Source of the DNA: Gammaproteobacteria bacterium | Lineage (GTDB): Bacteria > Pseudomonadota > Gammaproteobacteria > Steroidobacterales > Woeseiaceae | Direction of reading: 5' to 3' | Assembly: GCA_018677555.1 (NCBI GenBank) | Contig: JAHHOT010000043.1 | Coordinates: forward strand, 1 to 45,912 | DNA length: 45,912 bases | Shown: positions 32,260 through 41,246 of the stretch, piece after piece | How the letters are laid out: each line of letters starts with the position of its first letter | Position numbering within the stretch: the stretch's first letter is position 1 | Notes under the pieces: model-generated | Database searches by the model: none | Seen by the model: the letters and a program-made list of their open reading frames with translations, nothing else | Told to the model about the DNA's origin: nothing | Position numbers and translations under genes: made by a program

Positions 32260-32790
32260 TCACACCGCGGCTGTTATACGCAACAGCGCAGCAACGCTCG
32301 ACGCGTCGGTTATTTCACCTCGAGCGATCATCGCGATTGCCTCGCCGAGCGGTACTTTGCGTACCTCGATATCCTCGGTCTCGTCAAAATCGGTATCGCC
32401 CTCGGTGAGGTCCTGTGCGACGAATACGATGCCTTCCTCGTCGGTCAGCGAGGTGCTCAGGTGCAGGCGCATGATCTGGCTCCACGTCGTGGCTGTCAGC
32501 CCGGTTTCCTCACGCAGTTCGCGTTTGGCTGCATCCAGTGGATTTTCGTCGGCCGACCCGCCGCCCATCGGCACTTCCCAGGTCTTCATGCCGAGCGTGT
32601 AACGGTCCTGGCCGACGAGCCAGGTGTTGCCCTCCTCATCGATGGGCACAATGGCGATCGCCTTGTTTTTGAACTGCACGTGTCCGTAAGTGTTTTTGCC
32701 GCCGCGTGGATTGATCACCTTGTCGTTGCGCACGGTCATGTAGTCGTTCTCGAACACGACCTCGGTAGAAAGTACTTTCCAGTTGCTCAT
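32260..32790 (-). CDS. NUDIX hydrolase (ADP-ribose pyrophosphatase-like)
   Basis: Nudix box GGSADENPLDAAKRELREETGLTATTW; TWEVPMGGG. Confidence 0.93.
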   Translation of the reverse strand: MSNWKVLSTEVVFENDYMTVRNDKVINPRGGKNTYGHVQFKNKAIAIVPIDEEGNTWLVGQDRYTLGMKTWEVPMGGGSADENPLDAAKRELREETGLTATTWSQIMRLHLSTSLTDEEGIVFVAQDLTEGDTDFDETEDIEVRKVPLGEAIAMIARGEITDASSVAALLRITAAV

Positions 32791-33236
32791 GACGAACTCG
32801 TCGCGTCGGATTCGACCATTTCAGCAAAACGACTCATGTCGGCTTCGGTGCGCTTGCGGATCGATCCGGCAAAAAAGATGGAAAAGAATCGCATCATTCC
32901 TTTGAACGACATGTTTGAGTACATATTCCACTGCGTCCTGCCGTCATCCATCGCTTTGAAGGTGTTGACGATCAATGTTTTTCCCCAGTTCGTTTCGTAA
33001 GTACCGGCGAGGAAATCCGGCTCGCGTCTCTCGGTCACCGTTTCCGTCATCATGATTTTGCGCCCGTTCTCGTTGTACACGAGCTCCGCAACCGAGTCGG
33101 GCTGGCCCGGCTGGCCGTGTTTGTGCGTGAAAGACTCCAGCGTTGGCTGCCAGCGAGACAGGTTATCCGGATTGTCCATGGCGGCCCACACCTGCTTGAT
33201 GCTGGCATTTACTATTTTCTCGATATTCACTTTCAT
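32787..33236 (-). CDS. SRPBCC family protein
   Basis: MKVNIEKIVNASIKQVWAAMDNPDNLSRWQPTLESFTHKHGQPGQPDSVAELVYNENGRKIMMTETVTERREPDFLAGTYE: START-like fold pattern. 4-bp overlap with the NUDIX gene. Confidence 0.85.
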   Translation of the reverse strand: MKVNIEKIVNASIKQVWAAMDNPDNLSRWQPTLESFTHKHGQPGQPDSVAELVYNENGRKIMMTETVTERREPDFLAGTYETNWGKTLIVNTFKAMDDGRTQWNMYSNMSFKGMMRFFSIFFAGSIRKRTEADMSRFAEMVESDATSSS

Positions 33237-33413
33237 GCTGCTTCCGGCGTGGCTGAGCCCTGTGCAGGATTATAACCAAGCAGCGGCAGCACGCCTGGCC
33301 GGCGGCTTCGCCATCATTGAACACCGTCATTGCAGCGCGCTGGCATGTGCGTCATAGTTTGCTGATCTTGCCGGCGCCTTCGGGCGGCGGCGACGATCCT
33401 CCCCGGAACAAAC

Positions 33414-34793
33414 ATGGAATCAGCGCCAGCACGCCTGACTCAGGGGTCTGTCGGCCGACACCTGGTCGATATGACCGTACCGGTCCTGTTCGGCATCTTC
33501 ACCATGATGCTGCAGGCCTTCGCGGACGCGTGGTTCATCGGCCAGGTCGGCGACCGTGAGCTGGCAGCACTGAGTTTTGCTTTCCCGGTGCTGATGGTTG
33601 TCACCAGCGTTGCGATCGGCCTCGGCGCGGGAACCTCCTCCGTCGTGGCGCGTGCCATTGGCGCCAATAATCATCGGCGTGCCCGGCGGCTGACGACCGA
33701 CAGCCTCATCCTGACCTTCATCATCACAGCGGCTATTTGTGTCATCGGCATTCTCACGATCAACCCGCTCTTCCGACTGCTGGGCGCACCCGAAGACATG
33801 CTGCCGCTGATCGCCGGCTACATGAATATTCTCTACAGCGGGGTGCCCTTCGTCGTGGTGGGCATGGTGGGCATGAGCAGCATGCGAGCAACGGGAGACA
33901 CGCGGCTGCCCAGCATGCTCATGGTGATTGCGTCGGTCATGAATGTCGCCCTCGACCCGATCCTGATTTTCGGGCTTGGGCCGATTCCCGCCATGGAGTT
34001 GCGCGGCGCGGCGATGGCGGCGTTGATCGCTCGCGGCAGTATCTTTTTCGGCACCATATACCTGATGCGCTACCGGCTGGACATGATCAGCTTCAACAAG
34101 CCGGACCCTGCCGAGCTGAAAAGTTCGTGGTCCGATATTCTGCAGGTCGGCATTCCGGCAGCAGGCACGAATGCAATCATTCCCATTGCGACCGGCGTCA
34201 TCACCGCCATGCTCGCGCGCTACGGACCGGAAGCCGTGGCCGGCTTCGGCGTTGCCAGCCGCGTGGAGTCCCTGACACTGGTTGTTTTCTACGCACTGTC
34301 CGCCATCATCGGCCCGTTCGTCGGTCAGAACGTCGCGGCGCAAAAGGCGGATCGTATTAATCGTGCGCTGTGGCTTTGCAGCGTATTCTGCCTGGCGTCG
34401 GGCTTGTTGTTCGCGTTTGCACTGGCGCTCGCCAATTCCTGGATTCCATCGCTTTTCAGCGACAACCCGGAAGTGATCCGGGTTGCGTCCATCTTCATGC
34501 TGGTGGCACCCATCAGTTATGGTGCCTACGGCATGGTCATGGTGATGAACGCATCGTTCAACGGCATGGGCAAGCCGCTGCCCGCCGTCTGGATCAGCGT
34601 GTCGCGCATGGCTGTGATCTACGTGCCGATAGCGTTCGTTGCGGACCGGCTGTTCGGTATCCCGGGAATCTTCGCCGCTTACGCAATCGCAAATATTCTG
34701 TCGGGTGCACTGGCATACATCTGGGCACGATCGTCGGTGCAGGAGCAATGCGATCTGCACGAGGCCCCGGTGCTGGTAACCGAGACCGGATAA
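33414..34793 (+). CDS. MATE family efflux transporter
   Basis: LVDMTVPVLFGIFTMMLQAFADAWFIGQVGDRELAALSFAFPV...GLGAGTSSVVARAIGANN...; 12-TM-like. Confidence 0.92.
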   Translation: MESAPARLTQGSVGRHLVDMTVPVLFGIFTMMLQAFADAWFIGQVGDRELAALSFAFPVLMVVTSVAIGLGAGTSSVVARAIGANNHRRARRLTTDSLILTFIITAAICVIGILTINPLFRLLGAPEDMLPLIAGYMNILYSGVPFVVVGMVGMSSMRATGDTRLPSMLMVIASVMNVALDPILIFGLGPIPAMELRGAAMAALIARGSIFFGTIYLMRYRLDMISFNKPDPAELKSSWSDILQVGIPAAGTNAIIPIATGVITAMLARYGPEAVAGFGVASRVESLTLVVFYALSAIIGPFVGQNVAAQKADRINRALWLCSVFCLASGLLFAFALALANSWIPSLFSDNPEVIRVASIFMLVAPISYGAYGMVMVMNASFNGMGKPLPAVWISVSRMAVIYVPIAFVADRLFGIPGIFAAYAIANILSGALAYIWARSSVQEQCDLHEAPVLVTETG

Positions 34794-34903
34794 ATGGGGA
34801 CATTTAGCCTCGCACCGCGCGCGCCGCTCGTACATACTTGTCCTGGCGGGTTGCCGCACCTGCAAATAGCGAACTTGCCAATTAACAACAAGAGAGGGCG
34901 CTA

Positions 34904-35851
34904 ATGAGAAAACTTCTGAAAGCCTGTCTGCTGGTCGCCTGCGTTCAGGGCATCACTTTATCCTCGCTGGCATCGGCACAGTACGCGCCGGCCATCGACT
35001 TCGAATCGATCATGAACGGTTACTTCGACGACGAATCCGGCCTGATCAATTTCACGGACTACCGCGTCGCATTCGCGCCGGAGGCGCCGTTCAATGGCCT
35101 TGTGGCTGTGCTCGACGCCGAAGGCACTATTGTCGGTCAGCACAAATTTTTCCCGGACTACGCGAACAGGGAAGGTGTATTCGCGGTCATTCGTGCTGTC
35201 GGTCCCGCGGACGTTACGCTGACCACGCCTGGCCTCTACACGATCGTATTCGTGGTGAACAATCAGCCGGTCACGCGCTTCGCGGTACGCCTGGAAGAGA
35301 CGGGCAGCGGCGACGACCCGTTTGACCCTGTAAAAAAGTACGGGTTCGACGGCTACTGGCGCACGATGGCGCACCTGACGATGAAGACCTGGAAGGACGA
35401 GCAGGTGCCCGAGATCACGATGTGGGCGGGTAGCAAGGACCTGCCGGCGGGCAAAAGACAGGATATGTTCGTAGCAAGACTCTTGCGCGATGGAGAAATG
35501 GTCGCACACAGTCGGGAAACGACGGGCCACATCGCACAGGGTCACTTCGAACCGAAGTACGTGAGCATGTATCACCCGCATACCCGCAGGCAGATTCCGA
35601 ACGCAGAGTTGTTCATGTTAAAGGACTGGCAGGTCGATGGCGCCTACGAGATCGAAGTCATTCGCCAGTCGGACGGAAAAAAGATTCGCTCCTACGATTT
35701 CGACGTCGTCGATGGTGAGATACAGAGCATCCCGCAAAGCCAGCTCGGTTATGAATCTGCAACCGACTTCGTCTTGCCGCGTGTCCTTAGAAAGGGCGGA
35801 ACGGCACTTGAAATGATAGAGGCGATCTGGATCCAGGATATTAAACGATAG
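34904..35851 (+). CDS. Hypothetical secreted protein
   Basis: Signal peptide MRKLLKACLLVACVQGITLSSLASAQ; good RBS (gagaggg). No recognised domain. Confidence 0.7.
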   Translation: MRKLLKACLLVACVQGITLSSLASAQYAPAIDFESIMNGYFDDESGLINFTDYRVAFAPEAPFNGLVAVLDAEGTIVGQHKFFPDYANREGVFAVIRAVGPADVTLTTPGLYTIVFVVNNQPVTRFAVRLEETGSGDDPFDPVKKYGFDGYWRTMAHLTMKTWKDEQVPEITMWAGSKDLPAGKRQDMFVARLLRDGEMVAHSRETTGHIAQGHFEPKYVSMYHPHTRRQIPNAELFMLKDWQVDGAYEIEVIRQSDGKKIRSYDFDVVDGEIQSIPQSQLGYESATDFVLPRVLRKGGTALEMIEAIWIQDIKR

Positions 35852-35854
35852 CAA

Positions 35855-37117
35855 TCAGAGTTCTGCGGCGATCCGGCGTCGGTAGTAGTAATGCATACCG
35901 ACGCCGCGGCTGACCATGAACAGTATGAAGGCAAGCCACAGTCCGTGATTGCCGAGCGGTTGCAAAAAATACCATGCTGGCAGGAAGATCAATGCGGTCG
36001 AGCCGAGCATGATGTCGCGCATGGCGCGCGACTTCGTCACGCCGATGAAGACACCGTCGTAAAGGTAAGACCACACGCTGATCATCGGCGAAACGATGAG
36101 CCACGGCAGGTACTCGAACGCCGTACTCCGCACGTTCTCGAGATCAGTGAGCAATGAAACCAGCGCCGCACCCGCCATAAGAAACATGACACTGTACCCG
36201 GCGGCGATAATGAGTGACCAGCGCAGCGTCAGGGAAACGGCTCGCCGCAACGCGATGCTGTCTTTTGCGCCGTAAGCTTTGCCGACCAGCGCCTCTGCGG
36301 CGTGGGCCAGTCCGTCGAGTCCGAAGGACAGGAGGTGATGCAAGGTCATCAGAACTGCATTTGCCGCCAGAATCAGATCGCTCTGGCGTGCGCCCTGTGA
36401 CGTGAAAAACGTGAATGCGAATACGAGCGCAAGGGTGCGAATAAAAAGGGCTGCGTTCACCTCGAAGAAGCGCGTGTACTCGCCGAAGCGTGTCAGTCGA
36501 TCCACCGACCACGCCGCAACCCGGCGCCTCAGTTCCGACCAGGCAAACATCAGCCCGACAGCGACCCCGCAGTATTCGGCGATGACAGAGGCAAGGGCGA
36601 CGCCGTCGACCTTCATGCCAAGGCCAAGCACGAATACCAGATCCAGAACGATGTTCGTCATATTGATGACAAGCACCAGAACAAGCGGTACACGAGCGTT
36701 TTGCAGTCCCAGAAACCAGCCGATCAGTGCGTAGTTTACGAGCGTCGCTGGTGCGCTCCAGATGCGAATGGAGAAATACTCCCGGGCATGCCCGGCCACG
36801 TCCGGGTTCGGTCCGATGAGATAGATCGAAAGGTTCCCCAGTGGCGCTTGCAGTGCCAACAGCAATGCCGAAACCACGACGGCGACAACCATTGCCTGCC
36901 CAAGAGCGGTCCTGAGGCCCGCGTTATCGTCTGCACCGCAAAGCTGCGCAGCGATACCTGTCGTACCCATGCGCAGAAAATTGAACGTCCAGTAGAGAAA
37001 GCCGAAAATCGTTGCGCCCACGGCGACGGCACCGAGGTAAATATCGCTTTCCAGGTGGCCAACGACCCCGGTGTCGACCATACCCAGGAGAGGTACGGAA
37101 ATATTGGACAGCACCAT
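35855..37117 (-). CDS. DinF-subfamily MATE transporter (5' end uncertain, see findings)
   Basis: PMVLSNISVPLLGMVDTGVVGHLESDIYLGAVAVGATIFGFLYWTFNFLRMGTTGIAAQ is DinF-like. The ATG at 37117 is the first canonical start in this frame, but homology seems to extend upstream to about 37159. Confidence 0.88.
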   Translation of the reverse strand: MVLSNISVPLLGMVDTGVVGHLESDIYLGAVAVGATIFGFLYWTFNFLRMGTTGIAAQLCGADDNAGLRTALGQAMVVAVVVSALLLALQAPLGNLSIYLIGPNPDVAGHAREYFSIRIWSAPATLVNYALIGWFLGLQNARVPLVLVLVINMTNIVLDLVFVLGLGMKVDGVALASVIAEYCGVAVGLMFAWSELRRRVAAWSVDRLTRFGEYTRFFEVNAALFIRTLALVFAFTFFTSQGARQSDLILAANAVLMTLHHLLSFGLDGLAHAAEALVGKAYGAKDSIALRRAVSLTLRWSLIIAAGYSVMFLMAGAALVSLLTDLENVRSTAFEYLPWLIVSPMISVWSYLYDGVFIGVTKSRAMRDIMLGSTALIFLPAWYFLQPLGNHGLWLAFILFMVSRGVGMHYYYRRRIAAEL

Positions 37118-37177
37118 CGGCGCAGCTATGCGCCAGACATCTCTATTGTCGAGTTTGATGGCGGGTTGCTGCGGTGA

Positions 37178-38380
37178 TCAGAAGGCGTTTACGCCGGTCA
37201 GTTCCTTGCCGACAACGAGCTGGTGAACGGTTTCCGTCCCCTCATAGGTGATCACGCTTTCAAGATTGAGCATGTGTCGGATTGGCACGTACTCCGCGCT
37301 GATGCCGCTGCCACCGAGGATGTCACGCGCATCGCGCGCGATATCGAGCGCGGCACGACAGTTATTCCACTTCGCCACTGATACCTGCGTCGGGCTCAAC
37401 TCACCACGATCCTTCAGGCGGCCGAGCTGCAGCGACAGCAGCTGCGCGGTCGTGATGCGTCGTGCCATGTCAGCCAGGCGTTGCTGCATGGCTTGATTGT
37501 GCGATAGAGGCTTGCCGAACAAGATGCGGTCCTGCGTGTAGTTCAGCACTTCGCTCAGGCAGGCCTGGGCGGCGCCGATGACGCCCCACGTGATGCCGTA
37601 ACGCGCCTGGGTCAGGCAGCTCAGCGGACCTTTCAGACCAACAACGCCGGGTAACACGTTTTCCTTCGGTACCCGCACGTTGTCGAAAAACAGGGCTGAC
37701 GTCACCGATGCGCGCAGTGAGAACTTGTTCTCGATTTCCTGGGCCTTGAAACCTGGTGTGTCCGTTTCAACGATGAAGCCGCGCACCCCTTCGTCGGTGT
37801 TTGCCCATACAACTGCCGCATGCGCCAGGTTGCCGTTGGTAATCCACATCTTCGAGCCGTTGATGACCCAGTCGCTGCCATCCTTTTTCGCGTGCGTCTT
37901 CATATTGCCCGGGTCCGAACCACCCTGTGGTTCGGTCAGCCCGAAGCAACCGATAGCCTCGCCACGCGCCATCGCCGGCAGCCAGCGCTGTTTCTGCTCT
38001 TCCGAACCATAGGCATGGATCGGGTACATGACCAGGCTCGACTGCACCGAGACGAAGCTGCGCAGGCCGCTGTCGCCACGCTCGAGTTCCTGGCAAATGA
38101 GCCCGTAACAGATGCTGTTGAGGCCGGCGCAGTCATAGCCGTCAATGGAACTGCCGAGGAGGCCGAGTTCGGCGACCTGTGGAATCAGGTCACGCGAAAA
38201 GTAGTGTTTCTCGAACGCATCGCGGATGCCCGGCAGGACCTTTTCGTCCACGAAGCGTGCGACCGTGTCCTGCACCAGGCATTCCTCTTCGGTGAGCTCC
38301 GAGCGCACGTCGAAAAGGTCCAGCGGATTGAGCGATTTCCTGCTCGCAGCGGTTGTTTTTGCGGGAGCTGTACTGGCCAC
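37178..38380 (-). CDS. Acyl-CoA dehydrogenase, glutaryl-CoA dehydrogenase-like
   Basis: CFGLTEPQGGSDPGNMKTHAKKDG...WVINGSKMWITNGNLAHAAVVWA...LTQARYGITWGVIGAAQ...DILGGSGISAEYVPIRHMLNLESVITYEGTETVHQLVVGKELTGVNAF. Confidence 0.93.
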   Translation of the reverse strand: MASTAPAKTTAASRKSLNPLDLFDVRSELTEEECLVQDTVARFVDEKVLPGIRDAFEKHYFSRDLIPQVAELGLLGSSIDGYDCAGLNSICYGLICQELERGDSGLRSFVSVQSSLVMYPIHAYGSEEQKQRWLPAMARGEAIGCFGLTEPQGGSDPGNMKTHAKKDGSDWVINGSKMWITNGNLAHAAVVWANTDEGVRGFIVETDTPGFKAQEIENKFSLRASVTSALFFDNVRVPKENVLPGVVGLKGPLSCLTQARYGITWGVIGAAQACLSEVLNYTQDRILFGKPLSHNQAMQQRLADMARRITTAQLLSLQLGRLKDRGELSPTQVSVAKWNNCRAALDIARDARDILGGSGISAEYVPIRHMLNLESVITYEGTETVHQLVVGKELTGVNAF

Positions 38381-38473
38381 GTCGATTCCTGCATGTGTTG
38401 TTATTGGCAGACCGTCGATTCTACCGGAAAGCGCTGTGCGGGGCAGGGTTGAGCGGTAAGGCGGCCTGTCGGG

Positions 38474-38941
38474 CTAGTAAGGAATGCCCAGGCGCTTGTA
38501 AAGGGTCGACAGCATCCAGAAAGGGCCAATCATCAGCATCTGGATATCACGGATCACCTGGCGCGGCGAGCCACCGGGTATTTGCCCGGCAACGAGCCCG
38601 ACCAGGCCTGCGGCCATCAGGCCGAGGGCCACGCCGCGGTGAGGAAGCCCGGATTTTGCCAGCCAGAGCTGCAGCGCGGTTAGCCCGATCACGAAGGGCA
38701 GCATGCCGATCGCAAGTGACACCGAAATGATGAAGTAATATACGACCGCCGCCATGAGAAAGGCGGTGCCCCAGTTGAGAATCGGTGAAATCGCGAAGAA
38801 CTCATCGGGAACCGGCAACGACCACAGCACGCCGACCACCGCAAATACGAGAACGAGCACCGCGGGCCAGTACAGAACCGGGTTATTGACGCTCCTGTGA
38901 CTTTCCCCGTAGTCAGCGAGCCAGCGATCCGTTTCGCTCAT
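38474..38941 (-). CDS. Hypothetical membrane protein
   Basis: 155 aa with about 4 hydrophobic segments (VLYWPAVLVLVFAVVGVLWSL; AFLMAAVVYYFIISVSLAIGMLPFVIGLTAL). Confidence 0.65.
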   Translation of the reverse strand: MSETDRWLADYGESHRSVNNPVLYWPAVLVLVFAVVGVLWSLPVPDEFFAISPILNWGTAFLMAAVVYYFIISVSLAIGMLPFVIGLTALQLWLAKSGLPHRGVALGLMAAGLVGLVAGQIPGGSPRQVIRDIQMLMIGPFWMLSTLYKRLGIPY

Positions 38942-39124
38942 GTATTTGCCTGTGCGGATTGCGAGCGGCCATTTTACACAGGAACCACGAACGCTCCAGC
39001 AAGCGAAAAAATGACAAAAAATTAAGCTCCGGTTCAGTATTCATGAGGGTACAATCCCGCCTTACTTCGCAAGGGCCGCTGGTCGCGGCCGTTCGGTTAC
39101 GGAAAGCCATTGAGGGAATCGACC

Positions 39125-39799
39125 ATGATTGAGAGACGCAGTTTGAAAATAATTTTCCTGAGCAGTTTTGTCACACTGCTCGCCGCCTGCCAGACACTGG
39201 ATCCGTATACCGGCGAATCGCAAACCAGCAAAGCAACGAAAGGTGCAATTATCGGTGCCGTGTCCGGCGCCGTTGTCGGCCTGGTGTCCGGAGACGACGC
39301 CGTGGAACGTCGACAGCGAGCGCTGATAGGCGCGGGCGTTGGCGCCCTGGCCGGCGGTGCCGTCGGCTACTACATGGACCGGCAGGAAGCCAAGCTCCGG
39401 GCCCAGTTGGAGAATACCGGGGTTAGCGTTGTGCGCGATGGCGATAACATCACGCTCAACATGCCGGGGCATGTGACGTTCGCTACCGACAGTTCCGATC
39501 TGAGCCCGCAGTTTTTCGAGGTGCTGAATTCCGTATCAACCGTGTTGAAAGAGTTCGAAAAGACGGTCGTCGAGGTGGCTGGCCACACCGATTCTCGCGG
39601 CACGGAACAATACAACCAGGCATTGTCGGACCGCCGGGCCCTGTCTGTCGTTTCCTACCTCAAAGCGCAAAATGTCCGTGATCAGCGATTTCTGATCGTG
39701 GGTATGGGCGAAACAATGCCGGTTGCCAGCAACGATACGCCGGAAGGACGCCAGGCGAATCGTCGCGTCGAGATCACGCTCGTGCCGCTGACCGCCTGA
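39125..39799 (+). CDS. OmpA-family outer-membrane lipoprotein (glycine-zipper + OmpA_C)
   Basis: Lipobox LLAAC; GAIIGAVSGAVVGLVSGDDAVERRQRALIGAGVGALAGGAVGYYMDRQE glycine zipper; VVEVAGHTDSRGTEQYNQALSDRRALSVVSYL OmpA C-terminal motif. Confidence 0.95.
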   Translation: MIERRSLKIIFLSSFVTLLAACQTLDPYTGESQTSKATKGAIIGAVSGAVVGLVSGDDAVERRQRALIGAGVGALAGGAVGYYMDRQEAKLRAQLENTGVSVVRDGDNITLNMPGHVTFATDSSDLSPQFFEVLNSVSTVLKEFEKTVVEVAGHTDSRGTEQYNQALSDRRALSVVSYLKAQNVRDQRFLIVGMGETMPVASNDTPEGRQANRRVEITLVPLTA

Positions 39800-39815
39800 C
39801 AGGCAACGCGTTACG

Positions 39816-40139
39816 TTGCGCTCGGACCAGGTCCTTACGCCGCGGGACGACGGCGCGTGGATAAGCTGCAAAGGTGACGTGATCCGCCTGTTGCATGACG
39901 ACTATGACGGGTCGCGTCACCAGCGCTTCATCATCGATAGGGGTCGCCGCAATACCTTGCTCGTGATTCACAACATCGACATCGCCGAGCGGATTCCGCT
40001 CGGGCTTGGCGATCGGGTGGAGGTGAGTGGAATGTACGAGTGGAACGATCTCGGCGGCCTCATCCACTGGACACACCACGACCCGCATGGCGAGGAGCAA
40101 GGCGGCTATGTTCGCCTGCGTTCGCGCGTCTACAAGTAA
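39816..40139 (+). CDS. DUF3465-like protein
   Basis: ISCKGDVIRLLHDDYDGSRHQRFIIDRGRRNTLLVIHNIDIAERIPLGLGDRVEVSGMYEWNDLGGLIHWTHHDPHG is characteristic. TTG start proposed. Confidence 0.8.
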   Translation: MRSDQVLTPRDDGAWISCKGDVIRLLHDDYDGSRHQRFIIDRGRRNTLLVIHNIDIAERIPLGLGDRVEVSGMYEWNDLGGLIHWTHHDPHGEEQGGYVRLRSRVYK

Positions 40140-40148
40140 GCCGGGCAC

Positions 40149-40181
40149 AAAAAACCCCCGGCCGGAGATTCGGATCGGGGG
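40149..40181 (-). terminator. Rho-independent terminator downstream of rpoH
   Basis: Minus strand reads CCCCCGATCCGAATCTCCGGCCGGGGGTTTTTT: GC-rich stem-loop followed by a T run, just after the rpoH stop. Confidence 0.85.
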
Positions 40182-40203
40182 CTCGTGAGCCGGGGCTCTG
40201 GTT

Positions 40204-41070
40204 TCAGACCGCCATCGAGGTACGCAGTTTCCGGATTGCGTTGCTCTCGATTTGCCGGATGCGCTCGGCGGACACGCCATACTCGCCGGCAAGATCATGC
40301 AGCGTCAGCTTGTCTTCGGTAAGCCAGCGCGTTTCCAGAATCCGCCGGCTACGGTCGTCCAGCTTTTCCAGCGCCGCTGACATCCGTGATGTCGCATCGT
40401 CGTGCCAGTCCTCGTTTTCAACGAGGGTTGCGGGATCCGAGTCGGCACTCGGCAAAAAAGCGGCCGGCGAATATACGCGATCCTCGTCCGAGGAATCCGG
40501 TACCGGATCGAACACCGCATCACGTGAACTCAGGCGCCGTTCCATCTCCGTCACTTCCTTCGGGCTTACGCCGAGATCCTTGGCAACCGCCTGGGTTTCG
40601 GCATGCGACAGCCAGGCAAGGCTTTTCTTCGACTTGCGCAGGTTGAAGAACAATTTTCGCTGCGCCTTGGTGGTCGCCACTTTGACGATACGCCAGTTGC
40701 GCAGGACGAATTCGTGGATCTCGGCTCGAATCCAGTGCACGGCGAAGGACACCAGCCGCACGTCGTAGTCGGGGTCGAACCGCTTCACGGCCTTCATGAG
40801 GCCAACGTTGCCCTCCTGGATCAGATCGGCGATCGGCAGTCCGTAGCCGGTGTAGCCCTTGGCGATGTGCACGACGAATCGCAGGTGCGCCATGACGAGT
40901 TCGCGCGCAGCTTCGAGATCCTCGTGGTCGCGAAATCGTCGCGCAAGGCTCTGCTCGTCTTCCTTGCTAAGAACAGGAATCGAGCCCACTGCGTGGATGT
41001 AAGCGTCAAGACTGCCAACCGGTCCGGCGACGGCCAGATCATGCGTCATCGTTGCGATAGCCTTAGTCAT
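40204..41070 (-). CDS. rpoH: RNA polymerase heat-shock sigma factor (sigma-32)
   Basis: GLPIADLIQEGNVGLMKAVKRFDPDYDVRLVSFAVHWIRAEIHEFVLRNWRIVKVATTKAQRKLFFNLRKSKK (RpoH box region) and region 4.2 LTLHDLAGEYGVSAERIRQIESNAIRKLR. Confidence 0.97.
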   Translation of the reverse strand: MTKAIATMTHDLAVAGPVGSLDAYIHAVGSIPVLSKEDEQSLARRFRDHEDLEAARELVMAHLRFVVHIAKGYTGYGLPIADLIQEGNVGLMKAVKRFDPDYDVRLVSFAVHWIRAEIHEFVLRNWRIVKVATTKAQRKLFFNLRKSKKSLAWLSHAETQAVAKDLGVSPKEVTEMERRLSSRDAVFDPVPDSSDEDRVYSPAAFLPSADSDPATLVENEDWHDDATSRMSAALEKLDDRSRRILETRWLTEDKLTLHDLAGEYGVSAERIRQIESNAIRKLRTSMAV

Positions 41071-41106
41071 CTGTGATTCATTCCTCCGTAAATCGGTAGA
41101 CGTATT

Positions 41107-41133
41107 TTAGCACTCGTCAGGTTAGAGTGCTAA
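41107..41133 (-). promoter_or_regulatory. CIRCE element (HrcA operator), exact consensus, upstream of rpoH
   Basis: TTAGCACTC-gtcaggtta-GAGTGCTAA: both 9-bp arms and the 9-bp spacer match the CIRCE consensus exactly. It lies 36 bp upstream of the rpoH ATG. Confidence 0.93.
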
Positions 41134-41224
41134 CAGACCGGCCGGGTTCCGTGAATATTACCAAAATAAATATAGTAAAATCAGTAATTTACAAGGTATA
41201 CGTCACGCCGGATTATGTAATAAA

Positions 41225-41246
41225 GAAAAAAGCCGCGAGCTAGCGG
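41225..41246 (-). terminator. Putative rho-independent terminator overlapping the ftsX stop codon
   Basis: Minus strand CCGC-TAGCTC-GCGGCTTTTTTC: short stem followed by a T run. The TAG stop of ftsX sits in the loop. Confidence 0.5.

Noticed and set aside
31352-32602. 416-aa plus-strand ORF over the YkvI-like and NUDIX genes
   Set aside because: Antisense shadow ORF; the opposite strand carries recognisable families.
33420-34865. 481-aa minus-strand ORF over the MATE gene
   Set aside because: His/Arg/Asp-rich translation with no domain, fully antisense to a well-supported MATE transporter.
41065-41090. Four-codon upstream ORF (ATG AAT CAC AGA TGA) overlapping the rpoH start as a translational coupler
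   Set aside because: The GGAGGA lies only about 1 nt from the mini-ORF ATG, too close for normal initiation. More simply, it is the rpoH Shine-Dalgarno with a chance ATG.
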